64,000 nucleotides of DNA from Oscheius dolichura (GCA_932521035.1 OW051496.1:1922001-1986000); one strand, 5' to 3'; counted from the first letter of the stretch, positions 1-11,009 are shown. Numbers and translations are program-made. The notes: a model not told the origin generated them from the sequence alone.

Positions 1-3000
1 GGAGCCCCCCATTAGCAGGAGTTGATTTCCATAGGAAGTGAGATAATGATCATAGAAAGGCGTTGGTAGGGACTCTAACACAGTCCACACATCACATTCA
101 AGATAAAACCATTCCACACTTTTTGTAATTCCACCGGCAATGTATTCAGAATCGCTAGTTATTCCACCAGAAACAATCAATTTCCCATTCCAGACTGTGG
201 CAGCGGCGTGGGATCTTGGATAGTTCATGTCTCTGGAAATGATTTTACGTGATACTTAAAATTAAATGCTGTCTGTCTGTCTGCCTGCCCGTGTTCGACA
301 TGTCGAAAATTTTTGGCCTAATGGCTAAGAGGCCGGCCGCGCGGTCGGAGAGGTCGCGGGTTCGATCCCCGCCGCAGACAAACTTTTTTGCTTTTTTGTT
401 TTACTGTTTTTACGACAGCCGTAGGCTGCCGCAGGTCAACTGGTTGACAGTAAAGGACTAGACAGGGATGACCAGGATAGGAGGATACCCCGAGTTGACG
501 CGGAAAAAGGGTCTCTATCGACCCTAATTCGTTGAAAAACTCGAAATTGGGCGAGATTTCCTAATTTATTTTGATTTCGGTCCAAATCGAGCCAAACTTC
601 GTCTGTCCTGAGATTGGAACCGCATAACTCCCAGTCCAGAGGCTCCAATCCCCTGCACCCGTAAATTCTCGGCAGCAGGCTGATTCTTATTCAAAACTGT
701 TATAAAACATTATCCGGAAAATTTTTCAAAAATTCTCCGGATAATGTGGTCGCAGTGACGCCACTCATTCTAAAAATATAATTATTGCTTGACTTTGATA
801 TTTTCTCCTTTCATACATGTAGCCCATGATGTGGGCTACAGGATAAGCACAAAAAGAAACTAAATTATAGCCAAAAACATATTTTTTCATTAGATGGCGT
901 CACTACGTACACATTATCTGAACATCCCTGATCCGAATTGCCGGCAAAAATTATAATAGCCAAACACTGGCAAACGCGACAGCTGCAACAATTTCCGTTT
1001 CTTATCGAAGTCTCCCTTATCAAGGACGACGTTGCCTGCCTGCTCCCTTGTTCAAATCGACTTTTCCCATTCTCAACCTTTCCATAAACTATTTCAGCTA
1101 CTCTAATGGCAACTAATCCTTCTGAAGCGAATATAAACACGCTGATTATGGACCTAATGGTAAGAATGATCAGGCTGGAGGCGGAAAATAGAGAATTGAA
1201 GGGGAAAATGGAGCTGATCTCGGGTAGAAACGGTATGTTGGGGGGAGATAATGAGCTGTATTTTTAGAGGGGAATGGTCCGAATTGGACTGGAGCGATAG
1301 ACAACCTGGAAGAAAAAAGACAATTGATCCCAGGACAAGTGGATAAGGGAACGGTGGGGTATTGGGGAATAGAATAATTGGCATTCTTTTAGATTCTAGT
1401 CCTTGGAGGAGATAAAGATGGCAGAGGAACAGATGAAATGGTCATTTTGAAAGAAGACAGATGGATTAAATTGGCATTGAAATTACCGAGAAAACTTAGT
1501 GCCGGAGGTGCAGTATATCTGGATGGAGAGATCTATATATTCGGTGGTTCTCTATACAAAGAATTACACAAATTGGATAACAAAACATTGGAATGAATAC
1601 GATTGGCAGTTATGAATGAGGGACGACGGCGTATTTCAAATAGTAGTGTGGAATGGAATGGATCCATCTGGGCGTTTGGAGGATGGAATGGAAACGGCTA
1701 CTTGAAAAGTGTGGAACGATATGATCCGAAGGAGAACAAATGGATTAAAATGCCGTGAGTTGAACACTTTCCCCCAATTTTGCTCTTCTGCTCGGTTTCC
1801 AACGGCCGCTTTGTCTCTCAAACGAGATGATACAACATCTGATACAAGGCTCAATCAGGGCTAATCAATATTTTAGGGACATGAAATATTCGCGATCTCG
1901 TGCAGCTGCAGCAGTTCATAATGGCAAATTCATTGTCTGTGGTGGATGGGGTTATCCAACTCCTTTGAAAAGTGTGGAATGTTTCGACCCGGAGAGTGGT
2001 GCCTGGACGGAGCTGAATGATATGCCAACACCTCTTGTTGCTCATTCTCTCGTTTCTTATGGAAATAATCTCATTTTAATGGGAGGTTCTGATGGAAATA
2101 CAGCAGTCAATACTGTACTGGAAGTGAGTAATCTAGAAGGAAAAGGAACATGGAAACAACTGCTGCCAATGAAAGAACCTCGAGATAGCTTTTCTGCAGC
2201 AGTCCTTGACAATGAGATTTTTGTAATTGGAGGATCGAATGGCTCTCTCGATGAAACTGAAATATTTAATGGAAAAAGCTGGAGAGAGGGTCACCAGCTT
2301 CCCAATGTGTGCCGTGAAATGTCTTCAATTGTTATTCCCCGCCATTTGGCTGATATCCTTTCTAATTACACAGAGTAATCCCCTATTAAACAAATAAATC
2401 TTTCCCTCCATTTAAAGTATTGCTAGCCAACCAAACTTTAATTTCTGTAGAGTGTGAGGTTCCGCTTCTTTCCACCCAGCGGACGGTTGGATTCCATTTT
2501 TGCGTTTAGCCCATGTATGCACTACTTACTATACAGCCGTGACAAAGGACAGAACCCCGGGCCTCAAGCCTGGTTGGAGCACCGTGAGGCCGTACGCTCA
2601 ACTGGATTCAACATCCTCGCCGGCCAGCGACTTCTTCCAACAGAAGAAGCAACAACATCAACGGTTATGGATGCGGACTCCCACGCGACTTGGCCACCTG
2701 GGAGAGTACCGGCCTACTACCTCGCCGTCCCGCTGTAGCAGTTCAAGAACTCTCTCAGCAACAAGGGACAAGAGGCCTCCCTCGCGTGATATGCGCTGAT
2801 TATGGGAATAAAACTTGAAACTTGAAAACTTGAATGACCAAGAAAATGAGCCAAGAAAAAGTCTTACTTACGGCATTTCGTCCCACGTATCTTCAATTGG
2901 ATCGTATCTTTCAACACTTTTAAGCGTTCCTTCTTCACTGTTGTATCCTCCAAACACCCAAATGTGCCCATTCCATTCCAACGAGCTATTTGTAATCCAC

Positions 3001-3821
3001 TCTCGTTCAAAATTCATATCCGCCAGTTGTATCCACTTCATATTTTTGTTCAATTTAAATAAAGCTCGGGGTTTGCGAATACCACCGAATATATACAGCT
3101 CCCGATTGAGGTAGACAGCTCCACCGCCAGCAGTGGGATGAGGTAGTTTCAATTGTAACGGAATCCATTCAGACCGGTCACTGTTCATTATTGCCATCTC
3201 CTTATAGGCATCCCCTCCCAGTATTAATATCTAAATTTTACATAGATTACTGTAGAAACTGGGTTAGAAAATACTAAAATTCCCCGAAAAACTAACGGTT
3301 TTTGACATCATTTGCCGCGAAAGACGTTGTAAACTTCCTTCTAACGAGTCGAGACGGTCTACCTGCTCTGTTACAGTATTTGCAATCTTATCAACTGAAT
3401 TAGAATGAAAAGTAGAAGATAAAACTCACTTGTTATGGACATATCTTCCACAGTCTGTTGTAAAGTATTCAAATTATTCAAAGTTTCGGTTTGTAAACTA
3501 TTTCCACTGGTAATTTTATCATTTAGACTGTTTATAGTCGTCCAAACTGGAAAAAAAGCTTCAAATTTGAGGAAAATTGCATAAATTCTCACCTTCTATG
3601 GGAATATTATTAGAAACAGACGGATTTCCTGAAAAATAACCTTAATTTCATGCGGTACAATAGATTTTCTTCGGAAATTACCCACCTTCTCTTCCCAGTT
3701 CATATTGCTTCAATTTCTCCTCCAATTCTTCCTTTTCCATCTTCAATTTATGAATTTCTAACTGTTTTTCTATGGCAATTGCCTGTGCTTCATACATTTG
3801 CATAACTGGATCGTCGTCCAT
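1..3821 (-). CDS. Coiled-coil kelch-propeller gene, 3' end off window, with a nested antisense paralogue
   Basis: The exons read 3821-3686, 3628-3593, 3546-3430, 3394-3297, 3230-2872, then 232 to beyond position 1. Exon lengths keep one frame throughout. The N-terminus (MDDDPVMQMYEAQAIAIEKQ) is a charged helix, followed by coiled-coil exons. Exon 3230-2872 carries kelch blades 1-3 (ILILGG, IYIFGG, IWVFGG, WDEMP). The exon at 232-1 carries blade 4 (LIVSGG) and part of blade 5 (LLLMGG). Both the donor after MP and the acceptor before DMNYP fit the phase used in every paralogue, so I join them across a 2.6-kb intron. That intron is normally about 120 bp in the family. Here it holds a SINE, a MITE fragment, an antisense kelch gene and a LINE tail. 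There is no BTB or BACK domain. The kelch fold is certain; the partner and role are unknown. The join across the large intron is inference. Confidence 0.8.
265..400 (+). mobile_element. tRNA-derived SINE
   Basis: A tRNA-like head at about 311-378 has an A-box-like TGGCTAAGAGG and a perfect B-box GGTTCGATCCC. A CTGT repeat precedes it and a T-rich tail (TTTTTTGCTTTTTTG) follows. The same head and tail recur at 6205. It lies in the long intron of the kelch gene spanning 1-3821. Confidence 0.7.
645..930. repeat. MITE fragment and nested inverted repeats
   Basis: Bases 652-712 match the left half of the CTGCACCCGTAAA palindromic MITE seen complete at 38527 and 46563. Downstream, CCGGATAATG-type sequence near 737-770 is mirrored at 893-925. 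A hairpin (GTAGCCCA...TGGGCTAC) lies at 819-841. No coding signal was seen between 400 and 1100. Confidence 0.5.
1106..2378 (+). pseudogene. Kelch-propeller gene with one in-frame TGA, nested antisense in a paralogue
   Basis: The ATG at 1106 opens a short charged helix (MATNPSEANINTLIMDLMVR). A small second exon near 1269-1340 is possible. Exon 1396-1754 encodes blades 1-3 (ILVLGG, IYIFGG, IWAFGG, WIKMP). Exon 1877-2378 encodes blades 4-6 (FIVCGG, LILMGG, IFVIGG) and the usual IPRHLAD ending, with stop TAA at 2376-2378. The only defect seen is TGA at 1594-1596 where paralogues have TGG (Trp of MEWIRLA). The rest of the frame and the splice phases are intact. That fits a very young pseudogene, an assembly error, or stop readthrough. 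It lacks the long coiled-coil exons of its relatives. It lies wholly inside the 2.6-kb intron of the minus-strand kelch gene at 1-3821. Confidence 0.7.
2440..2830 (+). mobile_element. Probable 3' end of a non-LTR retrotransposon
   Basis: This GC-rich block ends in a TAG or TGA stop and then GAATAAAACTTGAAACTTGAAAACTTGAA, a short tandem (ACTTGAA) tail typical of some LINE 3' ends. Its base composition is unlike its AT-rich surroundings. No reverse transcriptase remains. It lies just upstream (in + coordinates) of kelch exon 3230-2872 and helps lengthen that intron. Confidence 0.5.
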
Positions 3822-4415
3822 TGCCGAAGAAAGTAGGAATAGTATAAATATAAAGGGCTTGAAGCAGTAAAATGGCAAAAGTTGGCGACTGATAAGAATA
3901 GTTAGCGCAGTTGGTGCCTGGGGTTCGAAGAGCGGACGCAATTTCGCGTCACATTACATCCAAACTGAAAACTACTCAAAACAGAAACTTTTCTTTCAAT
4001 TTCGGAAAATAAGTCTGCTAATGAGAAAAGAAATATTCAAAGCCATGAAAACGTCGAAAAAAATGAAGAAATTCCGAATTCCAATAGTGAATGTTTCACA
4101 ATGGATTAGACACAATGGAACAAAAGGAAGGGCGAGATAGTTGTTTCGGGTAGTATTTAGTATGTGCGTAGTAATCCGTCTGTTGACCCTCTCTCTAACA
4201 GTGCCAGTAATTGGTCCTACGGGGGCTGGTATTCCGTCCAATTTCTCACTATCTGAACATTGAAACTGCAAAAAATCATAGCAAATGGAAGAGCAAAATT
4301 CAACTCTAAAAGAAGCGTCAAAATTCCTTGGAAAAATGTGTTCCTTTACAAATTCCAAAGTATAACGTTTATCCACTTCTACCTCCGTTGTAATTGCAAA
4401 AGAATTGAACAGGAT
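3822..4415 (-). promoter_or_regulatory. 5' flank of the kelch gene starting at 3821, plus intergenic DNA
   Basis: A TATA-like TATAAATATA lies at about 3843-3853, directly upstream of the start in the minus-strand sense. The remainder to 4415 holds no supported gene. A minus-strand open frame at 3996-4376 shows no domain, no splice context and no paralogue. Confidence 0.35.
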
Positions 4416-7400
4416 TTATTGTTTACAAAGAAGATCAGCAAAGTGTTGAGGAATAGACAGAGCGGGCATATTTCTGGATTCATAGGGAAGCGGCGGTCCG
4501 TCTCGCCAATTCTTTCCATCGAATATTTCAACCCGGCTCAGATCCTGATAACTCTGATACAGTCCTCCAATTGCAAATATTTCCATATCGAGAACAACTG
4601 CCGGAAAGCCGACGGCGGGAATTTTCATGAACGACGACGGTTTCCAGGTGGCGTTTGCCTCGGGAGGATACAGTACCAGGACAATTTCCATAGATTCGTG
4701 TTCTCTTATATAGCCTCCCAATAAAACCAGTGAAGAGTAGTAAGAGATGAGTGAATGGCCGCTTCTGGGGGATGGCAGCTCCTCCCATTCCGTCCAAACT
4801 CCACTCTGCTGATCGAAACATTCCACAGTTGATAGGATCTCATTGGACAGACCACGACCACCGCAAACGACGAATTTCCCCTTCCAACGGGTTGCAGCAG
4901 CGAAATATCGAGGGTACTTCATCTCTCTGAAAAGGGAAAAATCAAAACGGATTACTGTATGAAGAGTATGTTGTGACTGCAAAGACGGTTGGGGTTGCCT
5001 AGCCGCAATTTTGGGAACAAAAGCTTGTTAAAATGGACTTTTATAAACCACAAATGGGATAAAAAAATTCGCCTTCTTTAGCTGAGCATGTTGATCTATT
5101 CATTTTTCCATGTTATCGCCAGGGAAAAGCGCTTTTATGAGCAAGACTATTCGAAAAATGAGGATGGTTGGACCCGAAGCGCTTATCAAATTTCATAACT
5201 CACGGCATAAGTGTCCATTTATCCTCATTCGGATCATATCGTTCCACACTTTTAAGACATTTGAAACCGCCTGTCTGTCCTCCAAAAACCCAAATGAATC
5301 CATTCATTTCCAGGGAGCAATTCGAAATTCGAGTTCGTTCTTCGTTCATATCCGCCAGTTGGGTCCATTTCATATTTTTACCCAGTTTGTATAAAGTTTT
5401 GGGGTTTGGAAACCCGCCAAATATGTAGATTTCTTCGTTGAGATAGACGGCACCACCCCAGCCGGTTCCATAAGGAAGTTCCAGGTTCAGTTGGATCCAT
5501 TTGGACCGGGTACTATTCCATACGGCCATGAGGGAATGAGTCTCGTTATTATTGGATCCTCCGAGGATTAAAATCTGGAATATTCTTGGTTAGAAAACTG
5601 CCAAAAAGTGCTGGTTCTAATGCAGAATAGGGGTCCAATGGAAAAAACCAGGGTTCAATGACTTGGCCGGCGCGATACTCCCAGAGTTTCTCTTCTCAAA
5701 ATGGATGAGATCCCGGGCATGTTACATATGATTCGAAAGCTCTCGATCTCGCAAATTTGACAATATACTGGGCACATAAAATAAATATGTGTCAGTTAGT
5801 CCACTATCAAGAAATACTGGAGCAGCCAACGAACGAAACATGGTAAATAAACGCTGTTTATAGGAACTTCACTTGTTTTTTCTGTACAGAATTAATTTCG
5901 CGAGATCGAGAGCTTTCGAATCATATGTAACATGCCTGGTAATTTCCATTCTAAGAGGAGAAACTCCGTTCCAGTTCCTGGTCTGGGCAGGTTTTCCCGG
6001 GGTGGAAATTATCAAGCTAACAGTGGTTCAAGGCATTCTGAACAGGGTTGCACGAGATGGGGGGTTTTGGAAAGCGAGACGAGACAAGACGAGATGAAAA
6101 AAAGAGGAAATATAGGCCTCGCTCATTTCAGCTGGCCCCCTTTTTAATAATCCTATATATTAAAGCGCTACGGTGTCCGTTTGTGACTTGACATGTCGAA
6201 ATTTCATGGTGTAGTGGTTAAGAGGGCGGTCGCGCGGTGAGAGAGGTCGCGGGTTCGATCCCCGCCGCTGTCATATCTTTTTGCTTTTTTGTTTTGAGGT
6301 CCTCGACACTGCCCAAGTATTCCTGAAGTATTTTTCGTTGCGGGACCCGTTCGCGGTGGGACCCCAACCCGCAGGGCTACGGTTCGGTTCCTCCTTCAAC
6401 CAATTTCTTTTGTTTTGTCTGTTTAGCATTTTTGTTTTGTGTATTTTTGTAAATGTATTCGCTGTGGGACCCGATCATGGTGGGACCACAATCGAGGGGT
6501 CGGTTCCCCCGTTGAGTAACTTCTTTTACTTTGTCTATTTAGCCATAACTTCAGTTGTTGAAGATGATAACACCGCTGACGAGGTCAGAGCAGGGCGGGT
6601 CGGGTGGATGCGGAATGAAAGATTTCTTGGAAGGGAAGGAAATTGAGGAGCACGTGAGAATGGAGGAAGAGACGAACGCAGCTCACCTTACGAGAGCTCG
6701 ATAGAACGGACTGTTCGGGAAGAGGAGAAGAGAAAGCGGGCAAGGGACTATCAGAGTGGTACAAAGGCAGGGACGGGGAGAGGGGGAAAGCGGAGGAGAC
6801 TGACTGGACGGGGGTGAAAATACCGCCTAAAAATAGGTAGAAACGTAAATGGTGCAGTAGCAATCCGGCCACGTTCATTCCGCCCGCGAAAAATAGGGGT
6901 TTTCGAGTGTTTTTCGCTATAACTTCTTACGTTCTTACGTTTTCAAGATTTTTCAGTAATTTTTTTGGAGCGTGTAGCCCACGTCGTCTACTTTCCTATG
7001 GTGTATGATATGACATAGGAACCTCGAGCAGTAAAGCGTGGCAATCAGAAACAGATCAAAGTCATGTTTTGTGTCACAACTGCAGATAACTTGTGTATAG
7101 TCGTATAATAGACCATCAGAAAGTACACGAAGTGGGCTACACGCTCCAAAAAAAATTATCGGAAAATCTTGAAAACGTAAGAAGTTATAGCGAAAAACAC
7201 TCGAAAAAAAGCCGTATTTTTCGCGGGCGGAATGAACGTGGCTGGATTGCTACTGCACCAGGTAAATAATCGCTTTTGCGAGACGAGATATTTTAAAAGG
7301 ACCGTCTCGCAAAAGCGAGACGAGACGAGATTGAGGATTTCCCATGCGAGACGAGACTCGTCTCGCTAAAAAAGCGAGATAAAACGAGACGAGACGTGTA

Positions 7401-8247
7401 AAGGTTTCAATCCCTCGCCTGATGAATCATTTCCAGGCGTGTCGCCGAAAGACAACAACGGCCAGAGGAGACGCTGCCAGGCGCCGGTCGCGAACGGTCG
7501 CCTCGCCTTCCCTGCCCGATCCATCCAGAGACCTCATATTCCTGTCAGATAAAACCTATTAGCACTTGTTCCCTGTGTTCCGGTCAACAACATGTATTGG
7601 GGGAAGCCTCAACTTTACTGACGAGATCTCGTGCAACCCTGATTCTGATGCCATTTTAACCGAAATTTTGCTCAATTTGCCTAAAAAAAGGGTCTTTTTC
7701 TCGGACAAATGGCCCATATTCCCCTTGTAGACCCTTAAAAAATCCCAGGGATTAACTGACCGTATCCGACTTCTTCTTTCCGGTATTCGATTGCCTCCCC
7801 TCGGAGCGGGACGGCACCTGAATTTTCCCTTCCAAAGAATCCTGATGTTTTGCTTGCTTTTTCACAGTTTTTAGAATTTGATCAACTGAAAGATACGTTA
7901 GAATCCTGTCTAAAAACTCACTTTTTGATGAGATCTGGCCAATATTCTGTTGTAAACCTAGAGTCGTCTTTATTTGTGCACTGTTCGCACAGACAATTTG
8001 CTTCTGTAAAAGAGCCAGAGCTGCCCATACTGAAAATAGCAAGTCTTTTAAGTTTTTAGAATTTACTCACTTTCGTTGAGGGTGTTATCCGGTACAGTCG
8101 GCTTCTCTAAAAAAATCGATTATGTAGTATGGGGCCTTACTCACCTTCCTTTTTCTCCAGTTCGAGGCTTTTCAACTTTTCTATCAGTTCTTCGTTCTCC
8201 TTCTTCAATTTGTCTATTTCGTTCTGCTTTTCTTGGCCCCCATCCAT
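4416..8247 (-). CDS. Coiled-coil kelch-propeller gene with a transposon-packed intron
   Basis: The start at 8247 (MDGGQEKQNEIDKLKKENEE) lies about 10 bases after a TTCAG acceptor, suggesting trans-splicing. Small coiled-coil exons follow (EKPTVPDNTLNE, then the exon near 8010, then the exon ending at 7761). Kelch exon 5574 to about 5204 carries blades 1-3 (ILILGG, IYIFGG, IWVFGG, WTLMP). The last exon, about 4925-4416, carries blades 4-6 (FVVCGG, LVLLGG, IFAIGG) and ends IPQHFADLLCKQ. I join the coiled-coil exons to the kelch exons because the donor at 7760 and the acceptor at 5575 share phase 0 and no other partner lies between. The resulting 2.19-kb intron is filled with mobile elements. 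The N-terminal exons resemble those of the gene at 13841-15284 more than those of the DPVM subfamily. Function unknown; perhaps a scaffold or adaptor. Confidence 0.78.
5713..5939. mobile_element. Short TIR element (MITE) in an intron
   Basis: About 45 bp at 5713-5757 (CCGGGCATGTTACATATGAT...) is repeated inverted at 5893-5939 (...ATCATATGTAACATGCCTGG). The spacer is about 135 bp. No coding content was seen. Confidence 0.7.
6190..6295 (+). mobile_element. tRNA-derived SINE (second copy)
   Basis: The tRNA-like head TGGTGTAGTGGTTAAGAGGG (6209-6228) and B-box GGTTCGATCCC are followed by the CTTTTTGCTTTTTTG tail, as in the copy at 265-400. Confidence 0.7.
6296..6545 (+). repeat. Dimeric tRNA-like repeat
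   Basis: Two related units near 6300-6430 and 6440-6545 each contain GGGACCCGTTCG- or GGGACCCGATCA-type sequence, a GGTTC box and a TTCTTTTRYTTTGTCTRTTTAGC tail. The same dimer recurs at 40795-41065. Confidence 0.55.
6850..7260. mobile_element. Palindromic TIR element
   Basis: Starts TGGTGCAGTAGCAATCCGGC at 6850 and ends with its inverse at 7260. The inverted arms extend about 150 bp each, covering the GGGCGGAATGAACG, TTCGAGTGTTTTTCG and GCTCCAAAAAAA segments. It could form a very large hairpin. No open frame was seen. Confidence 0.75.
7270..7410. repeat. GAGAC/GTCTC simple-sequence cluster
   Basis: CGAGACGAGA motifs recur in both orientations. A similar shorter patch lies at 6073-6096 near the other end of the hAT-like element. 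Confidence 0.6.
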
Positions 8248-8536
8248 TTCTGAAGCTGAATAGAAAAGATAAATAAAAAGGGGAGGGGAATAAGGGAAAG
8301 AATCTTATCAAAAAAATTCACGATTGCCGAAAAATTTTTCCAATTCCCGCCGTAAGAGACGCAGAACTGGGGGACGCAATCACTCGCTTTCAATACTTTT
8401 TCAGCAGATTAGAACGCTTCTGTGGAATACATTTACAGACACAGTAGACATCCGCTATCTTAGGTAGAAAACAACTCTTCAGCCCGAAAGGAACCCACGA
8501 AAATGACGATTGGTAAAGAGTAATATTTACTGTTTA
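8248..8536 (-). promoter_or_regulatory. 5' flank shared with a paralogue, then 3' flank of the next kelch gene
   Basis: Sequence at 8300-8400 (CGATTGCCGAAAAATTTTTC, CAATTCCCGCC, AAGAGACGCA, GACGCAA) is nearly the same as 15350-15420 upstream of the gene at 13841-15284. The rest is spacer. Confidence 0.5.
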
Positions 8537-10249
8537 TCAAGGTTCATAAAGACAAAGACGGTCAGCAAAGTGTTGGGGAATAATCACAGAGGACATACTA
8601 CGCCAAGTATAAGGAAGAGATGGCCCATCTCGCCACCGTTCTCCATCGAATATTTCGACTCGACTCAAGTCTGGCAAATTGTCTTCTCGCTCTCCACCAA
8701 TTGTATAGATTTCATTGTCAAGGACTATTCCAGGGAAGCGATAGGAAGGATATTTCATTGATGGCAACGGTTTCCATTCAGAATTTGGTTGGAGAGGGTC
8801 TAGCTCCCAGACGGTGTTAAATACTTCTTTACCGATTCCTCCGATTAGAATGAGTTTATTTTTATAAGAGACGAGAGAATGGCCGCCACTATATGTCGGC
8901 ATATTGGGAAATTCAACCCAACAACCAACTTCCGGATCAAACCATTCCAATGTTTTTGTAATGTCCTTCTCAGCAATCCATCCTCCAGAAATAATTATTT
9001 TATCATTCCATAATGCTGTAGCAGCATAAAATCTAGCAGTTTCCATGTCTCTAAAACTTTATGGTATTTTCAACATTTTATTGAAGGCAGGGAAAGTGTT
9101 ACCAAAAAGAACGTACTGGTACTAAAGGATAGGAAAATAAGAAAAAACCCGGAAAATAAGAGACAAACTCTACTTACGGCATCTGTGTCCATTTATTCTC
9201 TTTCGGATCATATCGTTCCACACTTTTTAGGGGTTCATCATTTTCATTCCATCCTCCAACTACCCAAATGTATCCATTCCATTCCAAACAGCTATTTGTA
9301 ATATATCTCCGCCCCTCATTCATATCAGCCAGTCGTATCCATTCCATATTTTTATCCAATTTATACAAAGCTTTAGGATTATTGCTACCACCGAATAGAT
9401 AGATTTCTCCATTGAGATAGACTGCCCCACTACCAGAAGCCCAATAAGGTAGCTGCAGTTGTAGCTCAATCCATTCTGATCTGTCAGCGCTCAATACTAG
9501 CATAGTCTCACATGACCAACCATCTCTCGCCCCTCCGATGATCAGAATCTAAAATTGGGTGTGCTTTCTCATGAAATTACTTACCGTTTCCCGTTTCATT
9601 TGTCTTGAAATACTTTCCACTTTCCATTCTACAGAATGGAAACGCTTTGTCTGTTTGTTTACAGTAGTTTCCATCCGATCAACTGAAACAAAACAGATGA
9701 AAAAGTCAATTAAAAACTGACTTTTTTGAGGGATTTCTTCCATCTTCAGTCTGAACACAAGGTTCTCGCTGTCTTGTTTCTGTATACTCTTCTCAATATT
9801 CTGGACCTGTTCTTTTAGTTTATTCACGTCGCTGCCCAAGGTTTCTTGAAAATTTTCTAATTCCATCCACTTCTGACATAAATTGTTCTTTTCGCAATCA
9901 ATTTTCCCTTCCAAATTAGCGAGAGATTGCCCTTGTAACTCGGCTACATCAGCAATTTGTTTTTTCAACTCATTTACAGTCGTCCAGACTGAAGAAAAGA
10001 GCCATGAATTTCAAATAAACAGTTCAATTTCTCACCTTCATCCAGTTTACTCTTGGAAATAACAGGAATCGCTGGAAAAATCTATTCATTTTATCCGATT
10101 TAAAATAGCTTACCTTCTTTTTCCAGTTGCAGTCTCCTCATTTTCCGTTCCAAATCTTCATTTTCTCGTTTTAATCTATTTATTTCCATCTGTTGTTCTA
10201 CTGCTATTGCCTGCGCCTCGTACATTTGCATAACTGGATCGTCACTCAT
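8537..10249 (-). CDS. Coiled-coil kelch-propeller gene, complete
   Basis: The start at 10249 (MSDDPVMQMYEAQAIAVEQQ) lies 9 bases after a TTTTCAG acceptor. The first exon is a basic/acidic helix ending LEKEG. A short linker (IPVISKSKLDE) follows, then a coiled-coil exon of about 90 residues (about 9990-9722) and a second (DRMETTVNKQTKRFHSVEWK). The kelch exon from about 9550 to 9178 gives blades 1-3 (ILIIGG, IYLFGG, IWVVGG, WTQMP). The last exon, 9047-8537, gives blades 4-6 (IIISGG, LILIGG, IYTIGG) and ends FADRLCLYEP. All frames are open and all junctions in phase. Total length is about 475 residues. This is the cleanest member of the family and a good reference. No catalytic domain is present; kelch propellers usually bind proteins. 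Confidence 0.85.
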
Positions 10250-10254
10250 TTTGA

Positions 10255-10430
10255 CAGCTGAAAAACGTGAAAATGAGCTTGAAAGAAGAGATGGAAAGTT
10301 GGAGCGAGCATGGTTATGCTATTGACACGACGAATTGCTCTTCCATTTGATCTCACGCTGGACAGGAAGACATAAAGACGTTGACTCATATTTGCCTAGG
10401 GGGTCTATTTTATTGGCAGTTCCGCTCTTT
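10255..10430 (-). promoter_or_regulatory. Conserved upstream region of the DPVM kelch subfamily
   Basis: The flank GAGCATGGTTATGCTATTGA, CAGGCTGGA-like, CATAAAGACGTTGACTCATA and TATTGGCAG is matched at 19020-19200 upstream of the gene starting at 19015. Conservation outside exons suggests a shared promoter or recent duplication. Confidence 0.5.
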
Positions 10431-10527
10431 CTTTTTCCAAAAGGACTGTGAACAAGGAAACATGGAATACAGGTTTCCTCCCTGGAAGCGATGACCCGGT
10501 CATTTCATGCCGACAAAATTAGGCATG

Positions 10528-10760
10528 CCCATACATGACCAAATCGCCCACTTTCGGGCGCTCCGGTTTTTGGGTGTAGACGGGAGTGTCCGGCGTTTGT
10601 GTCCATATCTCTGTCATTTCCCGGTCGATTTCAAAAATTCAAAATCCCAGTTGGAGAGCACGTCAAGACGATTCTAATGAACCCAGTCACATCTCAACCG
10701 CCCCAAGAAAAAATCTGTAGCCTCACAAATTTTGACAGAAGATATGTTACGTACCGTGGT
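10528..10760. mobile_element. Degenerate CATACATGGGC-family MITE copy
   Basis: Matches the interior of the element at 35858-36373: GGGCG, GTGTCCGGCGTTTGTGTCCA, CTCGGTCATTTC-like, TTCAAAAATTCAAA-like and GTCAAGACGATTCTAATGA. The ends are eroded. From 10761 to 11009 I see no gene, only the AATAAA signal of the next gene, minus strand near 10985. Confidence 0.55.
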
Positions 10761-11009
10761 GCGCTCGGGCGTATTTTCAGTTGAAGCGTATTGCCTTTGA
10801 GCTTTTCCGATGCAATAGCTTTATCGTTGAAATTTTCCAAAAGGAAATTGATACATCGGTACTATTGCACCGAAAAAGCACAAAGCTGACTTCCCTGAAA
10901 ATGCGGCGTATTGGCCCGGTCCTGGTTTATCCGGATGATCCAAAGGTCCTCAAGCTTTATTTTGGAGTTTAAACACGAACAGAATAAAGTTTATTGATGT
11001 TAAGTATTT

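Larger units (their letters stand above)
6043..7641. mobile_element. hAT-like composite element, 8-bp near-perfect target duplication
   Basis: Inverted ends CAGGGTTGCACGAGAT (6043-6058) and ATCTCGTGCAACCCTG (7626-7641) are flanked by ATTCTGAA (6035-6042) and ATTCTGAT (7642-7649). An 8-bp duplication with CAGGG termini is the hAT pattern. No transposase is visible. The 1.6-kb interior contains a SINE, a dimeric repeat, a palindromic element and GAGAC repeats, so it is a nest of insertions inside the intron of the kelch gene at 4416-8247. Confidence 0.65.

Noticed and set aside
311-378. Possible functional tRNA
   Set aside because: It continues into a T-rich SINE tail, is preceded by CTGT repeats, and recurs as a repeat elsewhere.
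3996-4376. 126-codon minus frame between two kelch genes
   Set aside because: No domain, no paralogue and weak codon pattern.
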